A stretch of 5,712 bases of DNA from Verrucomicrobiota bacterium (GTDB lineage: Bacteria; Verrucomicrobiota; Kiritimatiellia; Kiritimatiellales; Tichowtungiaceae): positions 1 through 5,712 of the forward strand of contig JADYZA010000116.1 of assembly GCA_020853375.1 (NCBI GenBank), read 5' to 3'. Within the stretch, counting starts at the first letter, position 1; each line of letters opens with the position of its first letter. This document shows, piece after piece, positions 1-5,322 of this stretch. The notes under the pieces are model-generated. The model was not told the origin of the DNA, made no database searches, and saw only the letters and a list, made by a program, of their open reading frames with translations. The position numbers and the translations under genes are program-made.

Positions 1-89
1 ATTTCAATTTTGGTTCTGCCGCCGGTGAAGATGAAGAACAGGGCGCAAAGCGCCATCAGAAACAAAGCCCAAAGCAACGGTTTATTCAT
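1..89 (-). CDS. Small membrane protein, N-terminal fragment (runs off the left edge)
   Basis: An open frame begins at the ATG at 89-87 and stays open for 29 codons to the window edge. It starts MNKPLLWALFLMALCALFFI, continues FTGGRTKIE, and is cut there. Residues 5-21 form one strongly hydrophobic segment after a short positive N-terminus, which fits an N-in membrane anchor or uncleaved signal. The start is well supported: a perfect AGGAGG (96-101) lies 6 nt upstream, and a plausible promoter lies at 133-161. The gene follows the gltA-TPR pair on the same strand after an 87-bp gap, but it appears to have its own promoter. Too little is visible to name a family, so function is unknown. Confidence 0.6.
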   Translation of the reverse strand, partial: MNKPLLWALFLMALCALFFIFTGGRTKIE

Positions 90-103
90 AAGTTACCTCC
101 TAA

Positions 104-118
104 AGCCGCCGCGCGGCT
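104..118 (-). other. Short GC-rich hairpin just upstream of a ribosome binding site
   Basis: AGCCGC (104-109) and GCGGCT (113-118) form a perfect 6-bp stem with a 3-nt loop. It lies 2 nt before the AGGAGG of the membrane-protein gene on the minus strand and is followed by TTTA. It could be a leader hairpin or a very weak terminator for the upstream TPR gene. The stem is short enough to be chance. Confidence 0.3.
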
Positions 119-132
119 CGATTGTCGGTTAT

Positions 133-161
133 TTGATATTCATTATCCGGCGCGAAGTCAA
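133..161 (-). promoter_or_regulatory. Candidate sigma70-type promoter for the leftmost membrane-protein gene
   Basis: On the minus strand TTGACT (161-156) and TATCAA (138-133) are separated by exactly 17 nt. They match the -35 consensus at 5/6 and the -10 consensus at 4/6. The site lies between the TPR stop codon and the strong AGGAGG of the next gene, so a transcript would start near 126. This suggests the membrane protein is transcribed separately from gltA. It is based on consensus matching only. Confidence 0.45.
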
Positions 162-176
162 ACTCGAGGCGCAGAA

Positions 177-590
177 CTAAAAATTCTCATCCGGCGTTTG
201 TTCGAAGGCGCTGTAAATCCACTCAAGAACCGATTCGAAGCGGGCATCGCCGTGCAGTGAAGCCAGATCGGGATCCTTCTTCATTCCTTCGTAATCGTTA
301 TAGCCGAGCTCCACCGCGCGGCTGAGCGCATCAAAGGCATCGTCCACGCGGGCAGAAAGGGCCAGACTGCACGCCAGATTGTACCAGACGACCGGATCTT
401 CGGCGCACAGGCGGCTCAGGCTTTCATCCACACGCAACCCGTCGGCATACGCTCCGGTGCGGGTGTAGAGGTCGCCCAGCGCGCGCATGATGTTGGTGTC
501 CTCAGGCAACCGCCGGGCGATCGCCTGAAGAAATTCCAACTCCTGCTGATTTTCGCGGAGGTCTTCCGGTTTCTGATGGATGGGGATCAC
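177..590 (-). CDS. Small TPR-repeat protein downstream of citrate synthase
   Basis: This 137-residue protein has no signal peptide or membrane segment, so it is probably cytoplasmic. Two tetratricopeptide-like helical repeats are visible. The first is at about residues 35-66 (ALGDLYTRTGAYADGL). The second is at about 67-100 (VWYNLACSLALSARVDDAFD), followed by the frequent ending RAVELGY. The tail DPDLASLHGDARFESVLE (107-124) is the capping motif that commonly closes such repeats. TPR proteins act as protein-protein adaptors; the partner is unknown here. The start used is GTG (590-588), only 15 bp after the gltA stop, and no terminator lies between, so co-transcription with gltA is likely. The ribosome binding site is weak (GGAA-like), which suggests translational coupling. 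The fold is well supported; a link to citrate synthase is inferred only from position. Confidence 0.82.
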   Translation of the reverse strand: MIPIHQKPEDLRENQQELEFLQAIARRLPEDTNIMRALGDLYTRTGAYADGLRVDESLSRLCAEDPVVWYNLACSLALSARVDDAFDALSRAVELGYNDYEGMKKDPDLASLHGDARFESVLEWIYSAFEQTPDENF

Positions 591-605
591 AATGGGAAAA
601 TTCCA

Positions 606-1901
606 CTATTTGCGTTTAGAGATCGGCGTGACTTTGCGCAGGTTCGGTCCGGTGTAAACCTGCCGCGGACGCGCAATCGGGGTTTCGCTATCATTCATTT
701 CCAGCCATTGCGCGATCCATCCCGGCAAGCGGCCAATGGCGAACATGACGGTGAACATGTTGGTCGGAATGCCCATTTCGCGGTAGGTGAGTCCGGTGTA
801 GAAGTCCACATTCGGATACAGATTGCGCTCCTGGAAATAGGAGTCGGACAGAGCCCGTTCCTCAAGTTCCTGCGCAATATCCAGCAACGGGTCTTTTGTA
901 TTCGTGGCGGCGATCACGTTTTTGCACAGCTCTTTGGCGATCTTGGCGCGCGGGTCATAGGATTTATAAACGCGATGGCCGAATCCCATCAGCCGGAACG
1001 GGCTGCGTGGATTTTTGGCGCGCTCGATCACTTTGCTGACATCCCCGCCTTCGCGGTAAATTTCCTCAAGCATTTCGATCACGTGCTGGTTCGCCCCGCC
1101 GTGGCGCGGGCCCCATAGAGCACAAATGCCCGCCGCGATCGACGCATACAGGTTGATTCCGGAGCTTCCCACGCCGCGCACCACGGATGTGGAGCAGTTT
1201 TGCTCATGGTCGGCATGAATAATCAGCAACTTGTTGAGAGCATCCGCCATCACCGGATTGATCGGCTCCCCGCGTACCGGCGAGCTGAACATCATGTTCA
1301 GGAAGTTTTCGCAGTATTTGAGGTCATGGCGCGGATAGATGGTGGGCTCGCCGATCGATTTTTTATAGGAAAAGGCGGCGATGGTGCGCAGTTTGGAAAT
1401 CAACCGCGTAACCGTCATATCCAGATCCTCTTTCACATCCTGGCCCATTTCGGGATAGAACGAGGAGAGTGAAACCGCCATGGCGGACAGAATCGCCATC
1501 GGATGGGAATGTTTTGGATAGTGGCTGAAGAAATCCTTCATGTCCTCATGGATCATCGAGTGCTGATTCAGAAGCTGGCTGTAACGGGCCTTCTGTTCGG
1601 CGTTGGGCAGTGAGCCGTGAACCAGCAGGTAGGCGACTTCGATGAACTCGCACTTTGCGGCTAGGTCGGCGACATCATATCCGCGGTAACGCAGGATTCC
1701 TTTTTCACCGTCAATGAACGTGATGTCACTGGCGCAGGAGCCTGTGTTCATGAACCCCGGATCGTAGGTAATCAGGCCGGTTTCTTTGCGTAAACGGCTG
1801 ACATCCAACGCCCGCTCGCCCTCGGTACCCCCATAAACGGGACAACAAAGGGTCTGCCCATCGATGCGTATTTCGGCTGTTCCGTTTTTTTCAATTTTCA
1901 T
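606..1901 (-). CDS. gltA: Citrate synthase (type II, hexameric Gram-negative type)
   Basis: Citrate synthase condenses acetyl-CoA with oxaloacetate to citrate, the entry step of the TCA cycle, in the cytoplasm. The 431-residue length matches the E. coli-type enzyme (about 427). Family motifs run in order: DPGFMNTGSCASDITFIDGE (47-66), HADHEQN (229-235), GPRHGGAN (264-271), GFGHRVYKSYDPRA (306-319), LYPNVDFYTG (361-370) and ARPRQVYTG (410-418). By alignment to the E. coli enzyme the catalytic triad is His267, His309 and Asp366, all present. The extra N-terminal domain of about 50 residues is typical of the type II enzymes, many of which are inhibited by NADH. That regulation is known for the family and not shown here. 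The ATG at 1901-1899 has a GGAAAGG-like ribosome binding site about 6 nt upstream. It is the first gene of a likely two-gene operon with the TPR protein and is divergent from gatB. Confidence 0.97.
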   Translation of the reverse strand: MKIEKNGTAEIRIDGQTLCCPVYGGTEGERALDVSRLRKETGLITYDPGFMNTGSCASDITFIDGEKGILRYRGYDVADLAAKCEFIEVAYLLVHGSLPNAEQKARYSQLLNQHSMIHEDMKDFFSHYPKHSHPMAILSAMAVSLSSFYPEMGQDVKEDLDMTVTRLISKLRTIAAFSYKKSIGEPTIYPRHDLKYCENFLNMMFSSPVRGEPINPVMADALNKLLIIHADHEQNCSTSVVRGVGSSGINLYASIAAGICALWGPRHGGANQHVIEMLEEIYREGGDVSKVIERAKNPRSPFRLMGFGHRVYKSYDPRAKIAKELCKNVIAATNTKDPLLDIAQELEERALSDSYFQERNLYPNVDFYTGLTYREMGIPTNMFTVMFAIGRLPGWIAQWLEMNDSETPIARPRQVYTGPNLRKVTPISKRK

Positions 1902-1931
1902 CGTGTGCCTTTCCGATTACAAGGGACGCAG

Positions 1932-1961
1932 AGTGTATTTGGCTCCGAGGGCTTCTTTCAA
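1932..1961 (-). promoter_or_regulatory. Candidate sigma70-type promoter for gltA
   Basis: On the minus strand TTGAAA (1961-1956) and TACACT (1937-1932) are separated by 18 nt. They match the -35 consensus at 5/6 and the -10 consensus at 4/6. The site lies about 30 bp upstream of the gltA ATG, inside the 223-bp divergent gltA-gatB spacer. I saw no convincing promoter for gatB in the rest of that spacer and no small gene or clear operator in it. Confidence 0.35.
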
Positions 1962-2124
1962 GCAAAAACCCCTTCAGTAAGTGATCAGAACGCTGCCGGA
2001 GACATTCGACCTTGAATTGTAAGGCTCCGCTCGTGTATGAGGGTGGCCGCAATAACGCCGAACGGTTTTTCCGGCAATTTCGGGCGGCTTTCCGGTCTTT
2101 TCGACGGTGAATAGGAATTTTGGT

Positions 2125-3549
2125 ATGAAATACGAAGCGTGTATCGGGCTTGAAACCCATGTAATGCAGAAAACGCGGACGAAAATGTTCTGCGGCTGTA
2201 AGCACGAGTATGGCGCGGAGCCGAACACCAACGTTTGCCCCGTCTGCCTTGGCTACCCCGGCGCGCTTCCGGTTCTCAACGCCACGGCCATCGAACTCTG
2301 CTGCAAGGCCGGACTACTGCTCGGCTGTGAGATCAATCCGCACTCCAAATGGGACCGCAAAAACTATTTTTACCCCGACATGTCCAAGAACTACCAGATC
2401 ACGCAGGCCGACCGTCCGCTTTGCCTTGGCGGGAAAATCGTGACGGAAGTGAACGGCGAGCTGAAAACCTTTACCCTTGAGCGCATCCATCAGGAAGAAA
2501 ACGCCGCCAAAAACACCCACGCCTCCAGCGGCAGCCTGATCGACTATAACCGCGCCGGCACCGCCCTGATGGAAATTGTTTCCAATCCCTGTATGCATTC
2601 AGCCGACGACGCCTTTGCCTATATCCAGGCATTGAAACTCATCATGGAATATGGCGGCATTTCCGACTGCGACCTCGAAAAAGGGCACATGCGCTCCGAC
2701 GTCAACGTCAGCGTCCGCCCGGTTGGGCAGGAAAAGCTCGGCGCCAAGGTTGAGATCAAAAACATGAACTCGCCCAGCTTCATCGTCGAAGCCATCAACT
2801 ATGAAATCGCGCGCCAGATCGAAGTGATCGAAAACGGCGGCAAGGTGATTCAGGAAACGCGCGGTTACGACTCTGACCGCAGCGAAACCTTTTCCCAGCG
2901 CACCAAGGAAGACGCCCACGACTATCGCTATTTTCCGGAGCCCGACCTTCTTCCCGTCGAAATCTCCGCCGCACAGATTCAAAAGTGGAAATCCGAACTG
3001 CCGGAACTGCCCGTCCAGCGGCGCGAACGCTACGTCAAGGAACTCGGACTGCCCGACTACGACGCTAAAGTTTTAACTGCCGAAAAACACATTTCCGACT
3101 TCTTTGACGCCGCCTGCAAGCTGACGAAACAGTACAAGCTCGTTTCAAACTACATGATGGGCAAAGTCGCCAGTCTCGTTACGGAAAAGAGTATCAGCGT
3201 CGTCGAAAGCAAGCTGACGCCGGAAACGCTGGCGCAGGTCGCCGATCTGGTCAGCGGCGGAACCATCGGCTCCAGTGCCGCCAATGAACTCATTGAAATT
3301 CTCTTCACCAGCGGCGGCGATCCGAAAGTCATTGTCGAAGCCAAAGGCATGGCGCAGGTCAACGACGACAGCGCGCTCGAAAAATGGGCCGAAGAAGCCA
3401 TCGCCGGAAATGCCAAAGCCGTCGCCGACTACAAAGCCGGAAATCCGGCTTCTGTGAATGCTCTCATGGGCTACGTCATGAAACAGAGCAAAGGCAAAGC
3501 CAATCCTCCCGCCGTCATCGCCATGCTGAAGAAGAAGTTGGATTCCTGA
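2125..3549 (+). CDS. gatB: Aspartyl/glutamyl-tRNA amidotransferase subunit B
   Basis: GatB is the tRNA-binding kinase/transamidase subunit of GatCAB. The complex converts Glu-tRNA(Gln) or Asp-tRNA(Asn) to the amidated form using ammonia supplied by GatA. The protein has 474 residues, the usual family length. Signatures include YEACIGLETHV (3-13), GAEPNTNVCPVCLGYPGALP (30-49), KNYFYPDMSKNYQITQ (79-94), IHQEENAAKNTH, SLIDYNRAGTALMEIVSNP, VEIKNMNS (209-216) and DYRYFPEPDL (266-275). The C-terminal ~150 residues are the helical GatB/YqeY tail domain. Four cysteines (23, 25, 38, 41) form a C-x-C...C-x-x-C pattern that could bind zinc. The ATG at 2125 is preferred over an in-frame GTG at 2107: homologues begin right at this MxYE motif, and AGGA lies 8 nt upstream. 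Neither gatA nor gatC is adjacent, so the subunits must be encoded elsewhere. Confidence 0.97.
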   Translation: MKYEACIGLETHVMQKTRTKMFCGCKHEYGAEPNTNVCPVCLGYPGALPVLNATAIELCCKAGLLLGCEINPHSKWDRKNYFYPDMSKNYQITQADRPLCLGGKIVTEVNGELKTFTLERIHQEENAAKNTHASSGSLIDYNRAGTALMEIVSNPCMHSADDAFAYIQALKLIMEYGGISDCDLEKGHMRSDVNVSVRPVGQEKLGAKVEIKNMNSPSFIVEAINYEIARQIEVIENGGKVIQETRGYDSDRSETFSQRTKEDAHDYRYFPEPDLLPVEISAAQIQKWKSELPELPVQRRERYVKELGLPDYDAKVLTAEKHISDFFDAACKLTKQYKLVSNYMMGKVASLVTEKSISVVESKLTPETLAQVADLVSGGTIGSSAANELIEILFTSGGDPKVIVEAKGMAQVNDDSALEKWAEEAIAGNAKAVADYKAGNPASVNALMGYVMKQSKGKANPPAVIAMLKKKLDS

Positions 3550-3557
3550 GAGGTTTG

Positions 3558-3596
3558 ACCGCCAAGACGCTAAGAACGCAAAGCGCGACGGCAAAG
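3558..3596 (+). repeat. Short intergenic repeat with a ~9-bp period (CGCNAAGAA-like units)
   Basis: Just after the gatB stop the sequence reads as consecutive near-copies of one unit: CCGCCAAGA, CGCTAAGAA, then CGCAAAG and a degenerate GACGGCAAAG. The first three units follow each other without a gap, giving a period of about 9 bp. From memory, similar ACCGC(A/C)AAGACGC-type stretches occur between genes in many unrelated bacteria, but I cannot search for them here. It lies outside any coding frame, and its function is unknown. Confidence 0.5.
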
Positions 3597-3597
3597 A

Positions 3598-3615
3598 TTT
3601 TCCAAACCTTGGGTC
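3598..3615. repeat. TTCCAA/TTGG palindrome, copy 1 (imperfect, gatB 3' spacer)
   Basis: TTTTCCAA (3598-3605), spacer ACC, then TTGGGTC (3609-3615). The inner CCAA/TTGG arms pair perfectly; the outer part of the right arm is degraded. It lies directly after the 9-bp-period repeat in the spacer downstream of gatB. It matches the perfect copies at 5041 and 5303 in core sequence and in the 3-nt spacer. Confidence 0.45.
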
Positions 3616-3648
3616 TATGTACGTGGGTTGGCGCAGTCGGCAAAATAA

Positions 3649-3674
3649 AAAACGCGGTGAGGGCACCGCGTTTT
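3649..3674. terminator. Strong bidirectional intrinsic terminator between gatB and the lipoprotein gene
   Basis: An 11-bp perfect stem (3649-3659 with 3664-3674) encloses a 4-nt AGGG loop. The GC core is CGCGGTG/CACCGCG, flanked by A and T runs. Read on the minus strand it ends in TTTTTTATTTTG, a strong U-tract, so it should stop the lipoprotein transcript 30 bp after its stop codon. Read on the plus strand the tail is TTTTCGTTTG, so it can also stop gatB transcripts. Confidence 0.9.
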
Positions 3675-3703
3675 CGTTTGAGTCAGGGCTGGTTTCAGCC
3701 GCT

Positions 3704-4456
3704 TTAGATGTCGTCGACGATGGCTTTGCGTTTCATTTCAAACTCTTCTTTGCTGATGAGTTTGTCGTTCAGAAGCTGTTGGAGCTTTTCAAAGCGGTCG
3801 CGCGGCAGAGATTTGTAATAGTGCAGGGTGAGGGCGATTTGCTGGGCGACGTAGTCAGCCAGCACCGGAGAGACTTCCTGTTCGACGAGCGGGGTGATGG
3901 TTTCGTCGTAGGTCATGTTATGCAGGCCGCCAAAAAATGGACTGATAACAGGAACAGACCACATAACCCAAGTGCGGTCGATGTCGGCGTGTTTGACGTC
4001 GAGGCGGACCGGAATGTACATGCTGTTGATGAGCTTGCCGGTTTTGGCATCGTTGAGTGTTACGTCGATGTCATACATGACGTGGTAGTTGTAGCCGTGC
4101 CAGGACGGGAACCAGATGAGGAAGCCGGGAAAGTCGGCCCAGAAGTTCCATCCGGAGCCGCGCTGTTTGGAAACGACGGAGATGTTTGCGATGACATCGA
4201 TGAAATTGTTGGTTTCGTCCACGGCGGTGGTGCACTGGGCGTTGTATTTGAGCATGTCGCGTCCAACGGCGTGAATGAAGCGGTGTCCGTTGAGATCGGC
4301 GGCGTTGGCACGGATGCCGATGCGCAGGCGCTCATCCAGCGCGACGATGGTTTTGTTGTGGTAGTTGTCCAGGTTTTTAACGGCCATCGGATGGGTGCAT
4401 CCGCTGATTACGACGGTCAGTGATAGCAGGGACAGGGCTAAACTCAACTTCTTCAT
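3704..4456 (-). CDS. Lipoprotein with a C-terminal SHOCT-like domain, function unknown
   Basis: This 250-residue protein starts with a signal peptide and a lipobox, MKKLSLALSLLSLTVVISGC, so Cys20 should be lipidated after cleavage. The next residue is Thr, not Asp, which by the E. coli Lol rule favours the outer membrane. The middle (about 75-175) looks beta-rich and contains an unusually aromatic stretch with seven Trp or Phe residues (GWNFWADFPGFLIWFPSW, 102-119). The predicted strand YDIDVTLNDAKTGKLI (128-143) follows. The C-terminus (about 219-247, RFEKLQQLLNDKLISKEEFE) matches the short helical SHOCT pattern, found at the ends of many proteins of unknown role. AAAGGA (4464-4469) lies 7 nt upstream of the ATG. 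The gene is single, divergent from rnc, and ends at a strong terminator. I do not recognise the main domain. Confidence 0.88.
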   Translation of the reverse strand: MKKLSLALSLLSLTVVISGCTHPMAVKNLDNYHNKTIVALDERLRIGIRANAADLNGHRFIHAVGRDMLKYNAQCTTAVDETNNFIDVIANISVVSKQRGSGWNFWADFPGFLIWFPSWHGYNYHVMYDIDVTLNDAKTGKLINSMYIPVRLDVKHADIDRTWVMWSVPVISPFFGGLHNMTYDETITPLVEQEVSPVLADYVAQQIALTLHYYKSLPRDRFEKLQQLLNDKLISKEEFEMKRKAIVDDI

Positions 4457-4483
4457 GGATGGATCCTTTCGCTAATGGACATA

Positions 4484-4512
4484 CATCTAAACTTAAATCT
4501 CCGTGCTGTAAA
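4484..4512 (-). promoter_or_regulatory. Weak candidate promoter for the lipoprotein gene
   Basis: On the minus strand TTTACA (4512-4507, 5/6 match to the -35 consensus) is followed after 17 nt by TAGATG (4489-4484, 3/6 match to the -10 consensus). It is suitably placed upstream of the AAAGGA and ATG. The -10 match is poor, so this is tentative. Confidence 0.25.
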
Positions 4513-4562
4513 TCCATAAAAACCACCGTTACGGTTTCCAATAGCCGGTTTTTCTGGTTCAA

Positions 4563-4579
4563 TTTCCAAACATTGGGAA
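4563..4579. repeat. TTCCAA/TTGGAA palindrome, copy 2 (overlaps the rnc ribosome binding site)
   Basis: TTTCCAA (4563-4569), spacer ACA, TTGGGAA (4573-4579): six of seven arm positions pair. The right arm contains the GGGA that serves as the rnc Shine-Dalgarno sequence, 6 nt before the ATG at 4585. In an mRNA that includes it, the hairpin would cover that site. A further half-site, TTTCCAA, lies at 4535-4541. Confidence 0.5.
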
Positions 4580-4584
4580 TAAAC

Positions 4585-5298
4585 ATGAAAATCTTTTCTT
4601 TCGACAAAACGCAGGACGAGCGGACGCTGGAAAAACGTATCGAATACCGTTTTAGGAAAAAAGCGCTGCTGGAATCTGCGCTGACACATCCGTCGTACCG
4701 TTACGAAAACGCGGCGGCGGAATCCGATAATCAGCGGCTTGAGTTTTTGGGCGATGCCGTTCTGGGGTTGCTGGCGGCCGATGTGCTGACGGAAAAGAAT
4801 CCGCAGGCCAACGAGGGCGAGCTGACCCGGTTGAAGAGTTCGATCACATCGGGATCGGCGCTGGTCTCCGCCGCGCGCTCACTGGGGCTGGGGGAATATA
4901 TCCGGTTCGGCAAAGGAGAAGCCGCCAGCGGCGGCGCGGATCGTGACTCTAATCTGGAAGATGCGCTGGAGGCGTTGCTTGGCGCAGTCTGGCTCGACGG
5001 CGGACTGAAGGCCGCGCGGAAGTTCTTTGAGCGCAATATCTTCCAACCTTTGGAAAGCGGCGCGCCAGCGTTGGGAAATCCGAAAGGGATGCTTCAGGAA
5101 TATGCCCAGAAAAAGGGCTATGCTGTTCCCAATTATCAAGTGCTTGAGGCCAGCGGCCCAGATCACGCCCGTCATTACCTGGTTGAAGTGACGGTTTCGA
5201 CCTACGCCTACCGCGGTGAAGGCCCCAGCCGCCGCGAGGCCGAAAAGAACGCCGCTCAGAAGGCTGTTCTCTGTATGGTTAAGCCCGCAGGGCTCTGA
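4585..5298 (+). CDS. rnc: Ribonuclease III
   Basis: RNase III cleaves double-stranded RNA and processes rRNA precursors and many mRNAs in the cytoplasm. The 237-residue product has both expected domains. The catalytic domain (about 15-155) carries the signature DNQRLEFLGDAVLGLL (48-63) and the second metal-site motif NLEDALEALLGAVWLDGG (123-140). By alignment to E. coli the acidic metal ligands are Glu53, Asp57, Asp126 and Glu129. The position of E. coli Glu38 is Gln50, a substitution common in the family. The double-stranded RNA binding domain covers about 164-232 (NPKGMLQEYAQ through SRREAEKNAAQKAVL). The frame is open upstream to 4420, but that stretch overlaps the divergent lipoprotein gene and has no family similarity, so the ATG at 4585 with GGGA 6 nt upstream is chosen. 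It is not in an obvious operon. Confidence 0.96.
   Translation: MKIFSFDKTQDERTLEKRIEYRFRKKALLESALTHPSYRYENAAAESDNQRLEFLGDAVLGLLAADVLTEKNPQANEGELTRLKSSITSGSALVSAARSLGLGEYIRFGKGEAASGGADRDSNLEDALEALLGAVWLDGGLKAARKFFERNIFQPLESGAPALGNPKGMLQEYAQKKGYAVPNYQVLEASGPDHARHYLVEVTVSTYAYRGEGPSRREAEKNAAQKAVLCMVKPAGL
5041..5055. repeat. TTCCAA-N3-TTGGAA palindrome, copy 3 (perfect, inside rnc)
   Basis: TTCCAA (5041-5046), CCT, TTGGAA (5050-5055) is a perfect 6+6 inverted repeat. It encodes FQPLE (residues 153-157), in the linker between the catalytic and RNA-binding domains of RNase III, where sequence is little constrained. Confidence 0.5.
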
Positions 5299-5300
5299 CC

Positions 5301-5320
5301 GGTTCCAAATCTTGGAAACC
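5301..5320. repeat. TTCCAA-N3-TTGGAA palindrome, copy 4 (between convergent rnc and rhomboid genes)
   Basis: TTCCAA (5303-5308), ATC, TTGGAA (5312-5317) is perfect. Flanking GG (5301-5302) and CC (5319-5320) extend the pairing to 8 bp with one bulged A. It fills the 24-bp gap between the rnc stop and the rhomboid stop. It could act as a weak bidirectional terminator, but neither strand has a U-tract after it. Confidence 0.55.
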
Positions 5321-5322
5321 TA

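Noticed and set aside
576..1118. Plus-strand open frame (180 codons) opposite gltA
   Set aside because: It is the reverse strand of a strongly conserved citrate synthase coding region, with no ribosome binding site and no family features.
2107..2124. GTG start for gatB, 6 codons upstream
   Set aside because: The family begins at the MxYE motif at 2125, and the AGGA within this stretch is spaced for the ATG.
1891..2231. Minus-strand open frames across the gltA-gatB spacer
   Set aside because: They overlap the start of gatB and the gltA promoter region, and they lack recognisable domains or ribosome binding sites.
3145..3666. Minus-strand open frame (173 codons) opposite the 3' end of gatB
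   Set aside because: It is antisense to the conserved GatB tail domain and crosses the terminator stem; the composition is that of a shadow frame.
3617..4423. Long plus-strand open frame (268 codons) opposite the lipoprotein gene
   Set aside because: It is antisense to a gene with a clear lipobox, ribosome binding site and terminator. Its product is Val/Asp/Gly-rich and unlike any family, as expected of a shadow frame, and it runs through the terminator hairpin.
4420..4584. N-terminal extension of RNase III from a GTG at 4420
   Set aside because: It would overlap the start of the divergent lipoprotein gene and add 55 residues not found in the family; the ATG at 4585 has a suitable ribosome binding site.
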